Part shown: piece by piece, positions 42,042 to 50,940 of the stretch
Layout of the letters: every line of letters starts with the position of its first letter
How positions within the stretch are numbered: position 1 is the first letter of the stretch
Assembly: GCF_002102345.1 (NCBI RefSeq)
Contig: NZ_LQPP01000040.1
Coordinates: 124,001-188,000 of the forward strand
DNA from: Mycolicibacterium peregrinum
Lineage (GTDB): Bacteria; Actinomycetota; Actinomycetes; Mycobacteriales; Mycobacteriaceae
Length of the DNA: 64,000 nt
Direction: 5' to 3'
Translations under genes and position numbers: made by a program
Notes under the pieces: generated by a model
Told to the model about the DNA's origin: nothing
What the model saw: the letters and a program-made list of their open reading frames with translations, nothing else
Databases searched by the model: none

Positions 42042-43439
42042 CTAAGGGTCATCCTCCCGGCCATTCTCGGGCGGGTGGAAAAGATCTTCGGGGTGCCAGT
42101 AGTGGTTAGTGCGATCTTGGCCGGTGTCCAGTAGAGGCGGTGGGATCCATTCGACGCGACCGTCATCGCGGATGCGGGTGTGCCAACCCTTGTCGTGGAC
42201 GAGCCGATTGCTCTTGGGGCAAGCCAGGGTGAGGTCGGCGATATCAGTTGATCCACCTTGGCTGAAGTCCTTTCGGCCGTGGTGGACCTGGCAACGATCG
42301 GTGGAGCAGGTACAGCCGGGCCGGGTGCAGCCGCGGTCACGGTTGTGCAGCACGATCCGCTGCCCGGGGGTGGCGACGCGCTTGGACCGGCCCAGATAGA
42401 GCGGGACCTGGCGATGATTTTCGTAGACCACCAGGTAATGGTGGGCGTGGGCGGCCATCCGGATGACATCGCCGATCGGCAATTCGGTGCCGCTGGTGGC
42501 CAGTCCGATGCCGGTCCTGGTTTCCAATTCCCGCAACGTTGTGGATACCACGATGGATACCGGTAGCCCGTTGTGCTCACCCAGCTCCCCCGAAGACAGC
42601 ACGTTGCGGCCCATGGCGACCAGCGCATCGTGATAGCGTTCGGCGGCGGTGCGGGTGTCGGATGCAATGGCCTCTGCGCTGGGAGTGCCGGTGGCGCAGG
42701 GGTATTCGTCGGCGGGATTGCACATGCCCGGGGCGCCGTAGCGCGACAGGATCGGGAGGATGGTGGCGCGGGCTTCGGGGGTGAGTCGGCCACGGATCTC
42801 GCTGGTGCCATCGGCTTGTTGAGCCCCGATGACGATCTCACCGTGGCGTCGGCATTCGTCGTCGATAGGCTCGGTGCCGTCCTGGTTGAGCAGGAACGCG
42901 ATCCGATCAGCGCACTGTTTCAGGATCTCCGGACTGTTGCCGCTGGCGATTCGGACCAGATCAGCCTCGATCTGGGCGCGGGTAGCCGCATCGAGCGGCA
43001 CAGGCGGTTTGGCGAAGAACTTCTTGATCACCGCCACGTGCTCGGCGTTGATCGCACCGGCAGCCTGGGCGTCGGAGGTGGCCGGCAGTACCGGCGCCAG
43101 CGACTCCCCGATGACAGTGGTGCGCGGGCCCAGGACAGCGGCTTCGGTGACGCGGCGTTTGGCTTCCTTGGTGCTGATGCGCAGCCGGATGGCCATCACA
43201 TCGGCCCAGCTTTTCGCACCGATCTCGGCCGGGGTGGTGCGGGTTTGGATCTCGGCCAACAGGGCGTGGTCCACCGCGGGCATGCACCGGACACGATGTT
43301 CACGGCGGGACTGTAGCTCCAGAAGCTCGGGCAGGCTCAGCCCCTGATAGTTGAGGGAAGCCAGTTTCGCGCAGGCGGTGTCGTACTCGGCGTAGGCAGC
43401 CATCACCGACTCTCGATCAGAGACGGCCTTCGCAAGCAT
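42042..43439 (-). CDS. DUF222 / HNH endonuclease (13E12-repeat family)
   Basis: 465 residues. Long helical DUF222 region (about 1-300), then an HNH-type region near the C-terminus: LHNRDRGCTRPGCTCSTDRC, QVHHGRKDFSQGGSTDIADL, TLACPKSNRLVHDKGW. The first cysteine pair and the HH are kept, but the usual CxxHH near the end reads CPKSN, so one metal/catalytic position differs. The family is the mycobacterial 13E12 repeat protein group, often multicopy and prone to recombination. ATG start at 43439. Whether it cuts DNA is not known. Confidence 0.85.
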   Translation of the reverse strand: MLAKAVSDRESVMAAYAEYDTACAKLASLNYQGLSLPELLELQSRREHRVRCMPAVDHALLAEIQTRTTPAEIGAKSWADVMAIRLRISTKEAKRRVTEAAVLGPRTTVIGESLAPVLPATSDAQAAGAINAEHVAVIKKFFAKPPVPLDAATRAQIEADLVRIASGNSPEILKQCADRIAFLLNQDGTEPIDDECRRHGEIVIGAQQADGTSEIRGRLTPEARATILPILSRYGAPGMCNPADEYPCATGTPSAEAIASDTRTAAERYHDALVAMGRNVLSSGELGEHNGLPVSIVVSTTLRELETRTGIGLATSGTELPIGDVIRMAAHAHHYLVVYENHRQVPLYLGRSKRVATPGQRIVLHNRDRGCTRPGCTCSTDRCQVHHGRKDFSQGGSTDIADLTLACPKSNRLVHDKGWHTRIRDDGRVEWIPPPLLDTGQDRTNHYWHPEDLFHPPENGREDDP

Positions 43440-43524
43440 GTTCGAATTCTATCGCCGTCAACCGACGGCCGAAGAAGTTATCCACAACGCTCGATTCATC
43501 CACAGATCTTGCCCCACAGGAGAA

Positions 43525-44826
43525 TTAGGCCTTGACCACCGATCCTGCGCTGACCCGCGCAGCGACCGCTGCTACGAAGAATCCGCCGAGCGCCGACCAG
43601 CCCAGCACACCGTCAAGTCCGTTCTTGGCCATCAGCGTCAACGCGGCACCGGCCACGCACAGCAGCACACCTGTCAGCACCGACCGCGCGCCCCGAATCT
43701 GAACGCGGCGATCCCACCATGGCAACGGGCGATGCTCCAGCGGTGACAGCAGCCGGAAAGCGACCGCCATGAGAACGCCGAAAACCACTGCGCGCAAGGC
43801 CAGGTGGGCCCAGAAGCCCGCGGCATGCGGATTGAAAGCGTCGAGACCGAGGGCGTGCAGGCCGAACGCGGCGATCGCGATCACCGGGATGTGCCACAGG
43901 TACAGCGTCATGGCGCCCCCATTGCCCGTCGCCACCACGCGCCAGACCCGGGGCCTGGCCGCCCAGCGCCGGATCGGATTCGCAGCTGCGATGAACAGGC
44001 ACGGCATCCAGATGCAGTGCAGTGCCAGCAGCAGCGTCGGCGGCGACACGTTGGACACCCGCTCAGTTCCGGTGACAACGAGGGATACGTCGTAAATGCC
44101 CGTGAGAGAGACGATTACCTGCGCGCTGAAGGCGACGACCGCGATCACCAGCGCCCGCAGTGCACAGATCAGGTGCCGCGCATAGGCCACCCCGATCACG
44201 ACGGGGATCAGCCAGACGACGATCAGGTTGGCGGTGCCGGCCTCTGGTGTACCGACTGCGAACCGGATGGCATCCACCAGCCCGGACGCCGCGAGCAGCC
44301 CGGTCACCACCCACGCCAGCGCCCGGCCGGTGGTCAAGCGCATCAGCGCTGGAACGAATGCGAGCGCCACCAGGTAGACGCCCAGGAACCACAGCAGCGC
44401 CACGCATTCGCGCCCGAGGGCTGACGCGGATGCGGCACCCATCGTCGCGCGCACCACCAGCAGGACCACCGTCCACGCGGCCAGGTACCAGAACACCGGC
44501 CGACACAGCCGCTGGGCACGGGCGAGCAGCCATTCGCCCCAGGGCCGTCCGTCGCGCCAGCTGTAAGCACCTGCGGCCCCACCAGCCATGAAGAACAACG
44601 GCATCACCTGCAGCACCCAGGTGACCGGGGCCAGCGCGGGCAAGGCGCCGAGGATGTTGCCTACCCGCACACCGCTCGAGTCGATGGTCGCCAGCAGCAG
44701 TGCGCAGTGCCCGAATATCACCACGAGCAGGGCACCCAGGCGTGCCACATCGACGGCGCGGTCGCGTTCTGGTTTGGTGTCGTGGGTCGCGGCGTCTACC
44801 GACGGCACCACATGAGGACTTGCCAT
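43525..44826 (-). CDS. Acyltransferase-3 family membrane protein
   Basis: 433 residues with ten or more helices. Start of the acyltransferase-3 fold with DRAVDVARLGALLVVIFGHC, in which the catalytic histidine sits at the end of the first helix, and PLFFMAGGAAGAYSWRD typical of the family. Members O-acylate envelope glycans or lipids, facing the periplasm. The ATG at 44826 is 4 bases after the stop of the upstream 413-residue membrane gene, so both form an operon likely to modify an envelope glycan. Confidence 0.85.
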   Translation of the reverse strand: MASPHVVPSVDAATHDTKPERDRAVDVARLGALLVVIFGHCALLLATIDSSGVRVGNILGALPALAPVTWVLQVMPLFFMAGGAAGAYSWRDGRPWGEWLLARAQRLCRPVFWYLAAWTVVLLVVRATMGAASASALGRECVALLWFLGVYLVALAFVPALMRLTTGRALAWVVTGLLAASGLVDAIRFAVGTPEAGTANLIVVWLIPVVIGVAYARHLICALRALVIAVVAFSAQVIVSLTGIYDVSLVVTGTERVSNVSPPTLLLALHCIWMPCLFIAAANPIRRWAARPRVWRVVATGNGGAMTLYLWHIPVIAIAAFGLHALGLDAFNPHAAGFWAHLALRAVVFGVLMAVAFRLLSPLEHRPLPWWDRRVQIRGARSVLTGVLLCVAGAALTLMAKNGLDGVLGWSALGGFFVAAVAARVSAGSVVKA

Positions 44827-44830
44827 GGGT

Positions 44831-46072
44831 TCAGTCTGCCGGGCAAGGGGCCGGTGAGGGATGCGTAGTCCTACCTTGTTTTCCCGGCCGCCTTCGTGGC
44901 CACAGCATCAGGCCCGCCGCGAGTAACAGCGCCGGGGGCACGGCCCACGCCACAAACCACGCCGACCGCCCCGAGCCCGCACTCAGTGCCACCTCATTCG
45001 CGGGTACCGTGCGAGCCCACGCGATGAACGCATCAGCCACGGGGAGAACACCGAACAGATACCGCGTGGTGCGAATACCCACCGGAATCCCGAGCAGCTC
45101 GACCTGCCGAGTCAGCCGGCCGGCCAGATCAAGGTCGCCGTTGGCTCGCGCCGCCGCCAACCCGACCGCCGAGGCACTCAGGCTCACCCCGAAGATCAAT
45201 GGGCCGCTGTCGACGTCTGCGTCGCCGCCGGTGCCGGACGGGTACTCCAGAATTCCGGCCAGACCAGCCTTGCTGGTGACGAACGTTTCTGAAAAGCGCT
45301 GCCACTGATCGTCTTTGATTCCGACCACGGCATCGACCGAAGGCCAGAAGGTCTGGACTATGGCTTGTGAAGACCCTCGTGGTCCGGTGAGCGCGTCAGC
45401 GCGGGCATCGACCCGGTGCGGCAGCAGGCCCGTGTCCGGATCGGCTGCGGTCAACGCCCGCTCGCGCCAGTCGGCCAGATCCTGGCGCCATGGCAGATCG
45501 AGCAGCGAGATCGCCTGGGCAAGTGCTCCCGCTGCCACGACCGAATCACACGGCCAGAATTGCCCTGGATAGCTGGGCGGAAATGGTGAATCCGGTTGCC
45601 CCAATGCCGAATACACGACGCCGGCGCGGTCCCGCACTGCTGCGCGGTCGGCATCGGAGTCCGACGCCCGTGCGATGGCGACAGCCAGCGCAAGTGACCA
45701 GCCCGCTGCGAAAATCCCGTGTGCCGGGACCATTCCCCGGCCGAAAACCGCCACAGATTCCGGGGTTTCGATGGCAGCAAGCCGCGCGCGGGCCCGGGCC
45801 AGGTAACCGGCGGATCGCGGGTCTGCGCCGAGCTGGGCGGCCACCTGAGCCTCGGCCAGACCCGTCAACACCCTGGTGAAGTATTCGCCCTCCGGGAAAA
45901 GGCCCTGCATTTCGGTGTCACGACCTGAACCCAGGGCTGAATCGAGGAATCCGAGTTGACGTTCTGCCCGGTCAGGCAGGGGTCCGAACCCGATGTAGAG
46001 CACATGGACCAGCGAGACCAGTCCGAGCACCACCACCAGCGTCGCGGCCACCATCCGCGCCCGTGTGAGCAT
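44831..46072 (-). CDS. Membrane-anchored protein with helical extracytoplasmic domain, unknown
   Basis: 413 residues with an N-terminal helix (MVAATLVVVLGLVSLVHVLY) and a C-terminal one (SAWFVAWAVPPALLLAAGLML). The 350-residue middle is helix-rich, resembling alpha/alpha-barrel glycan-enzyme or scaffold folds (PSYPGQFWPCDSVVAAGALA; GLLPHRVDARADAL). Extracytoplasmic orientation is expected. Operon with the acyltransferase-3 gene, so it probably acts on the same envelope polymer. No function known. Confidence 0.7.
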   Translation of the reverse strand: MLTRARMVAATLVVVLGLVSLVHVLYIGFGPLPDRAERQLGFLDSALGSGRDTEMQGLFPEGEYFTRVLTGLAEAQVAAQLGADPRSAGYLARARARLAAIETPESVAVFGRGMVPAHGIFAAGWSLALAVAIARASDSDADRAAVRDRAGVVYSALGQPDSPFPPSYPGQFWPCDSVVAAGALAQAISLLDLPWRQDLADWRERALTAADPDTGLLPHRVDARADALTGPRGSSQAIVQTFWPSVDAVVGIKDDQWQRFSETFVTSKAGLAGILEYPSGTGGDADVDSGPLIFGVSLSASAVGLAAARANGDLDLAGRLTRQVELLGIPVGIRTTRYLFGVLPVADAFIAWARTVPANEVALSAGSGRSAWFVAWAVPPALLLAAGLMLWPRRRPGKQGRTTHPSPAPCPAD

Positions 46073-46102
46073 CTTGGCAGTTTAGGTAGGCCGGGTCATC
46101 GT

Positions 46103-46195
46103 CGGCGACCGCATGATGCGGCCTTGCGCAGCTACGTCGACACCAAGCTTCCCGAACCGTCCGGGTATCCCTACCCGACCGAAGGCGTGGGCTGA
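46103..46195 (+). pseudogene. Possible truncated coding remnant
   Basis: One frame ending at the TGA at 46193-46195 reads LRSYVDTKLPEPSGYPYPTE and has almost only G or C at third codon positions, as real genes in this window do. No start with ribosome-binding site is visible, and the reading does not extend into convincing protein to the left. It could be the leftover 3' end of a deleted gene. The CCGCATGATGCGG palindrome at 46109-46121 overlaps its left side. Confidence 0.35.
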
Positions 46196-46267
46196 CAGCT
46201 AACGAATAGTCGGCGCACGGATGGCGAAGATAGCCCGCCGCGGCGCCGACAGCAGTAGATTGCTGCC

Positions 46268-46906
46268 GTGGGGAAACGACTGTTGGCCGGCGGCCGGGGG
46301 CGCTTGCTGGCGCTTGCCGCCTCCGTAACCCTCGCTGCGGGCATGGTGTATGTGCAGAACACCGCGCCGAAGTGTTGTGCAGAGGTCCCGGCCGCGGCAC
46401 CATCCACCAGCCAGCAACCGGCACCGGTGGCCGCGCAGGCCGAGTTGGTGGCGGCCAGTGCGCCCGTCGTGGCCCGCGATTTCCAGTTCTCCCTGCCCAA
46501 GGGCCCGGCCCCGGAGGGCGGGCTCCAGGTCAAGACCATCTGGGTCGCCCGCGCCATCGCCGTGATGTTCCCCGAGATCACCACCGTCGGCGGGTATCGC
46601 CAAGATGCGCTGAAGTGGCACCCCAACGGTCTCGCGATCGACGTGATGATCCCGAACTATCACTCCAAAGAGGGCATCGCCCTCGGCAATCAGATCGCCG
46701 GTTTCGCATTGGCCAACGCCAAGCGCTGGGGTGTGCTGCACGTGATCTGGCGGCAGGGCCTCTATCCGGGTATCGGCGCGCCGCATTGGACCGCCGACTA
46801 CGGCAACGAGACCCTCAACCACTTCGACCACGTCCACATTGCCACCGACGGCGGTGGCTACCCCAACGGCCACGAGACCTACTTCCTGGGCTCGATGTCG
46901 AAATAG
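46268..46906 (+). CDS. Secreted LAS/M15-like protein (ARB-07466-type), copy 1
   Basis: 212 residues from GTG 46268. Signal/anchor sequence (LLALAASVTLAAGMVYVQ), then a short Pro/Ala/Gln-rich linker with a CC pair (PKCCAEVP). The C-terminal domain has the H...D...HxH arrangement of LAS-type metallopeptidases: WHPNGLAIDVMIPN and NHFDHVHIATDGGG. This suggests peptidoglycan or peptide hydrolysis outside the membrane, but activity is not established. A paralogue lies at 54062. Confidence 0.75.
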   Translation: MGKRLLAGGRGRLLALAASVTLAAGMVYVQNTAPKCCAEVPAAAPSTSQQPAPVAAQAELVAASAPVVARDFQFSLPKGPAPEGGLQVKTIWVARAIAVMFPEITTVGGYRQDALKWHPNGLAIDVMIPNYHSKEGIALGNQIAGFALANAKRWGVLHVIWRQGLYPGIGAPHWTADYGNETLNHFDHVHIATDGGGYPNGHETYFLGSMSK

Positions 46907-46970
46907 CTGCGCCCCGATCTGGCTCACTACATCCGCAGTCAAAAAGTAGCCGCCGGGTAGGGTGCTGTCG

Positions 46971-47609
46971 ATGAAGCGCGTACAGGTGGTGCGCGGTTAC
47001 GGCGGCGTCAGTGCAGCCGACCGCCGCACAGAACGGCGGGGCAAGCTGCTCGCCGCCGGACGGCAGATCTGGGGCGAATCGGGGATCACCGAGGTGACCG
47101 TACGTGCGGTCTGCAGTGCTGCCGGGCTCACATCGCGCTACTTCTACGAGCAGTTCGAAACCCGAGACGCGTTGCTGTACGCCATTTCCGACGATGTGCG
47201 GGATCAGCTGCTGACCGCGCTGGTGAACGCCGGTGTCGGTGACCCGGGGACGCTGACCGACAAACTGCGCTCGGCTCTCACCGCATTCCTGAACATCATC
47301 GCGGCCGACCCGCACATCCACCGCATCGCCACCGGCGATGTCAGCAGCGTCGCCGGGCTGACAGAGCATCGCACGCACATCCTGGAGATGATCACCGGTC
47401 TGATCGTCCAACTCGCCCCCGATGTACTGACCACGGCCGCTCCGGATCCGGCCGCGCTACGCCGCGGGGCCCAGTTCATGGTCGGCGGCGTGAACCAGAT
47501 CATCGAAGCCTGGCTGGAGAATCCCACCGAAACGCCGGAGAAACTCGCGGCCGAATGCGCCGACCTCTGCGTCGCCGTGGTGCACGGGGTCACGCGGTCG
47601 GACGACTGA
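46971..47609 (+). CDS. TetR family transcriptional regulator
   Basis: 212 residues from ATG 46971 (GTG 46962 is an alternative). HTH: LLAAGRQIWGESGITEVTVR followed by AGLTSRYFYEQFETRDALL. The C-terminal domain is helical and unassigned. Lies after the LAS-like gene on the same strand (about 60 bases apart) and converges on the DUF732 gene. No inverted repeat seen. Confidence 0.85.
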   Translation: MKRVQVVRGYGGVSAADRRTERRGKLLAAGRQIWGESGITEVTVRAVCSAAGLTSRYFYEQFETRDALLYAISDDVRDQLLTALVNAGVGDPGTLTDKLRSALTAFLNIIAADPHIHRIATGDVSSVAGLTEHRTHILEMITGLIVQLAPDVLTTAAPDPAALRRGAQFMVGGVNQIIEAWLENPTETPEKLAAECADLCVAVVHGVTRSDD

Positions 47610-47610
47610 C

Positions 47611-47931
47611 TCAGGGACCCGGCGGCACCGTGACATCCGGGCAGAAGTTGTGCAACGCCGCGGACACCACGAGCCTGGCCTTGTCGAACGGATAGGCCGA
47701 CCGGGCCTCGGCGATCTGCATCGCCAGATCATCGGGACGCATCGACGGATCTTCGTGTGCCGTCAGGCATGCCTGCTGTCCGAGCTGAAGCAGGACGTCA
47801 CGGTTGGCATCGGAGACCGGCAGCCCGACGGCGGAAACCTCGGCGAGAAAGCCCTGATCATCGGCGGATGCTGCCGGGGCCGAGACGAGCGCGGCAGCAA
47901 CTGCCACCACGGGGATCATCAGCGTCTTCAT
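47611..47931 (-). CDS. DUF732 secreted protein
   Basis: 106 residues from ATG 47931, with signal peptide (TLMIPVVAVAAALVSAPAASA). Mature region DDQGFLAEVSAVGLPVSDAN then QQACLTAHEDP and NFCPDV: two cysteines at the family positions. DUF732 proteins are small exported mycobacterial proteins of unknown function. A longer in-frame start at 48006 would remove the signal-peptide arrangement and is less likely. Confidence 0.85.
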   Translation of the reverse strand: MKTLMIPVVAVAAALVSAPAASADDQGFLAEVSAVGLPVSDANRDVLLQLGQQACLTAHEDPSMRPDDLAMQIAEARSAYPFDKARLVVSAALHNFCPDVTVPPGP

Positions 47932-47996
47932 GCCCGTCACTGTGGCAGATTCGGTTGGGGTTCCAGGGGACGCGCGCCGCCAACAGTGCCGTGCGC

Positions 47997-49997
47997 TCAC
48001 ATCCAACTCGGCGGCCGGATCGAATTCGCCACGTCCACAAGGCGGTAGCGGTGACGCCGCCGCGGCGAGTGCCGTGCGAGTTCCCTCAGCACTTCCTCGA
48101 CACCGACGCGTAGACCCCGGTTGTCGAAGGGGTGGTCGAGAAGCGGTTCGTCGGAGGTCTTCACACCGCCGCAGCGAAGCCAGTCGAGGGCGACACCGAG
48201 GACGAACGCGCGGATCTGCAGAACGCGTGCCTCGGCCTCTGGCAGTCCGCCCACCCGCCGCGCGGCATCGCGCAGGTCTGCCTCGGTGATCTCCGCGCCG
48301 GGTCGCCCGTCGAGCCGTAGGAGCACCGACGTCAGTTGGGCTTCACTGTAATGGCGTGAGGTCACCGACACCTGGTCGAGCACTTCGATTGCGCCGGCGC
48401 GGTCACCGTGGCCGGCGAGCACCCGGGCCAGACCGAACGCCGCGCTCACCATCGCATGGTCGGTCCGCCACAAGGTTCGGTAGTCCCGTTCGGCCAACTG
48501 CCACAAGCGTTCCGCATCCGGTACGTCATCCGTGCCGATCAGCAGTTCGGCCGTCGCGGCAGCCGCCAACTTGGGTGCCGCCTCACCGGGAAGCAATGCG
48601 ACGACACGCTCGAAACATGCCAGGGCCTCCGCCAGATCACCGGTCTTCAGGCCGTCGGTCCCGTCGTCCCATTCGATTCGCCAGTCTTCGTCGGACTCCT
48701 CGACCGGCACCGGTCGGGGCAGGGCATCGACGACGTCGCGGGCCCGCAGCGCGACGGTGCGCCGCCGGCCGTCCACGAACACATCGGTGCCCTGCAACGC
48801 CAGGTCGGCACCGAATGTGGCAGGCGGCTGGCTGAACAGCGTCGATGTTCGCGGACTCGGTGAACCTGTCTGTTCGGCGAGGATTTCGTGCAGCACGCCC
48901 CGGCATTGGTCGGCCATATCGTCCACCGACGAGAACCGCTGCGCGGGACGGGGGTTCGTGGCACGGACCAACAGCCGGTAGAAGGACTCGTACCGCTCGA
49001 ACAGCGGTACCTCGTCGCGGCTGGGCAATGTCTCGGCGAACCGGTCGTCGGACAGGTCTACGGTCAGCTTCGCCAGCGTACGGCCAACCGTGTAGACGTC
49101 GGTGGCGACAGTGGGGCCGGTCCTGACGATCTCAGGCGCCTGAAAACCTTTGGTGCCGTAGATGTATCCGAACTCCTCGACGCCGGACACCGCGCCCATG
49201 TCGATCAACTCGACATTGTCCTCGGTGAGCATGATGTTCTCCGGCTTGAGGTCGTTGTAGATCAGGCCGAGGGAGTGCAGGTAGGACAGCGAGGGCATGA
49301 CGTCGAGCAGATAACCCAGCGCCTCCTCCACCGGCATCATCTGTCTGGATTGCCCGCTCGAGCCAGGCTGCTGCTTCGCCAGGATCGCTTCCAGGGTCGT
49401 TCCGCCGATGTACTCCATCACGATGTAGCCGACCGGCCGCCCGTCGAAGCCGGGATGTTCGACGAAGTTGTAGATCTTGACGATGCCGGGGTGATTCACC
49501 ATCGCGAGGAATTGGCGTTCGGCGACCGCGATCTCCTGCGCCTGCTGCTCTCCGGGTTGGAGCAACCCCTTGAGCACCACCCACCGATCGCTGACATTGC
49601 GGTCGATCGCCAGATAGATCCAGCCGACACCACCGTGTGCGATGCAGCCCTGGACGTCGTATTGACCTGCCACCAACTCGCCGGTCTCCAGCTGTGGTGA
49701 GAACGAGAACACCGCGCCGCACTCCGCACACACCCCGTCGCTGGGGCCCGGGTGGCCGGCACTCCCCCGCCCGACCGGGCGCCGGCAGCCCGGGCACACC
49801 CGTTTCGACTCGGCGACAACAGGATTGGTCAGTATGGCACCGGCAGGCTCGATGTCCTCCCGAATCGGGATCTCGACCAGGCCGTCGCCGACGCGCCGCC
49901 GGCCGGTGCGCAGCCAAGGACGGGTTGTCGCCCCCTCGGCCTTGACCGGTGCCGATTCGGTCACCAGGACGGCTCGTGTGCCCTCTTCCCCTGCCAT
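47997..49997 (-). CDS. pknG: PknG-type serine/threonine kinase, short form
   Basis: 666 residues; canonical mycobacterial PknG is about 750. Order: short N-terminus with TT at 24-25, rubredoxin-like zinc/iron site (CPGC 68-71, CAEC 90-93), kinase domain with Lys143 in VVLKG, Asp249 in YNDLKPEN and Asp266 in LIDMG, then TPR helices (AALACFERVVALLPGEAAP onward) ending LVDVANSIRPPSWM. The catalytic HRD arginine is absent, as in PknG. The segment between the kinase and the later TPRs looks shorter than in canonical PknG. Third gene of glnX-glnH-pknG, one base after glnH. Canonical PknG senses amino acids via GlnH/GlnX and phosphorylates GarA. Confidence 0.88.
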   Translation of the reverse strand: MAGEEGTRAVLVTESAPVKAEGATTRPWLRTGRRRVGDGLVEIPIREDIEPAGAILTNPVVAESKRVCPGCRRPVGRGSAGHPGPSDGVCAECGAVFSFSPQLETGELVAGQYDVQGCIAHGGVGWIYLAIDRNVSDRWVVLKGLLQPGEQQAQEIAVAERQFLAMVNHPGIVKIYNFVEHPGFDGRPVGYIVMEYIGGTTLEAILAKQQPGSSGQSRQMMPVEEALGYLLDVMPSLSYLHSLGLIYNDLKPENIMLTEDNVELIDMGAVSGVEEFGYIYGTKGFQAPEIVRTGPTVATDVYTVGRTLAKLTVDLSDDRFAETLPSRDEVPLFERYESFYRLLVRATNPRPAQRFSSVDDMADQCRGVLHEILAEQTGSPSPRTSTLFSQPPATFGADLALQGTDVFVDGRRRTVALRARDVVDALPRPVPVEESDEDWRIEWDDGTDGLKTGDLAEALACFERVVALLPGEAAPKLAAAATAELLIGTDDVPDAERLWQLAERDYRTLWRTDHAMVSAAFGLARVLAGHGDRAGAIEVLDQVSVTSRHYSEAQLTSVLLRLDGRPGAEITEADLRDAARRVGGLPEAEARVLQIRAFVLGVALDWLRCGGVKTSDEPLLDHPFDNRGLRVGVEEVLRELARHSPRRRHRYRLVDVANSIRPPSWM

Positions 49998-49998
49998 G

Positions 49999-50940
49999 TC
50001 AGTCCCGATACCTCGGCTCCGGCGGATGCGGCGCAGCGCCGAGCACGTTGAGCCACCTGCGATACAGAGACAGCCAGGTCCCGTCCTGACTTATCCGCTC
50101 CAGGGTCCCGTTGACCGCCCGGACCAGATCCTCGCGCGACTTGTTCATCCCGATGCCGTAGGGCTCGCCCTCGAGGCTGGGGCCGACCAGGTGCAGGTTT
50201 GGATCCTGGACCGCCATGCCGGCCAGTATCGAGTCGTCGGTACTGACCGCATCGGTCTGCCCCTGCTGCAGCGCCACCAGGCAGTCGTCCCAGTTCTGAA
50301 CGGCGAGCAAGGTCGCTTCGGGTGCCACCCGGGCGACCGTGGCCAGCGAGGTGGTCTCCACCTGTGAACAAACCCGTTTCCCGGCCAGATCTCCCGGCCC
50401 CTCGATCGGCGAATCCTTCGGCACCAGCAACCGCTGGTGCGCATCGAGATACACCGTCGAGAAGGCGATCTGCTCCGCGCGAGCACACGTGATCGTCATC
50501 GCCTTCACGACGATGTCGACGGCGCCGTCCTGCACCGCACTGATGCGCTCGGGCGACGTCAGCAGGCGAAACTCCACCTTGCCCGGGTCGCCGAGCAGAT
50601 CGCGGGCCACCTCGCGAGCGATGTCTACGTCGAAGCCCTGCAGCTCACCCGACACCGGATCGCGAAAACTCATCAAGTTGGTGCTCTGGTCGATGCCGAC
50701 CACCAGCCGGCCCCGCTGCCGGATCGCCTGAACCGCCGGGCCGGACACTGTCGATGGGCGCAAACTCGCTGTGGCATCGCAACTCTCGACCGGCACGCCT
50801 GGCACCCGTGACACCACGGCGGCCCCGCTGGGCAGCGGTACCGTGGTGAGCGATGCGGACACCTGGACCAGTGGTTGGGCCGTGGCGCACCCCGCCACCA
50901 CGGTCGCGGCGAGGAGGACAAGTCCGGCGACGGCCCGCAT
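49999..50940 (-). CDS. glnH: GlnH-like solute-binding lipoprotein
   Basis: 313 residues. Lipoprotein signal with lipobox VVAGC (LLAATVVAGC). Periplasmic-binding fold of the polar amino acid type: RLVVGIDQSTNLMSFRDPVS, GELQGFDVDIAREVA and LVPKDSPIEGPGDLAGKRVC. Binds an acidic/amide amino acid such as aspartate or glutamate and, with GlnX, passes the signal to PknG. Overlaps glnX by one base (TGATG). Confidence 0.9.
   Translation of the reverse strand: MRAVAGLVLLAATVVAGCATAQPLVQVSASLTTVPLPSGAAVVSRVPGVPVESCDATASLRPSTVSGPAVQAIRQRGRLVVGIDQSTNLMSFRDPVSGELQGFDVDIAREVARDLLGDPGKVEFRLLTSPERISAVQDGAVDIVVKAMTITCARAEQIAFSTVYLDAHQRLLVPKDSPIEGPGDLAGKRVCSQVETTSLATVARVAPEATLLAVQNWDDCLVALQQGQTDAVSTDDSILAGMAVQDPNLHLVGPSLEGEPYGIGMNKSREDLVRAVNGTLERISQDGTWLSLYRRWLNVLGAAPHPPEPRYRD

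Noticed and set aside
42042..43439. DUF222-HNH protein as a phage-defence nuclease or part of an insertion element
   Set aside because: No restriction partner, transposase or flanking inverted repeats seen; the 13E12 repeat family explains it.
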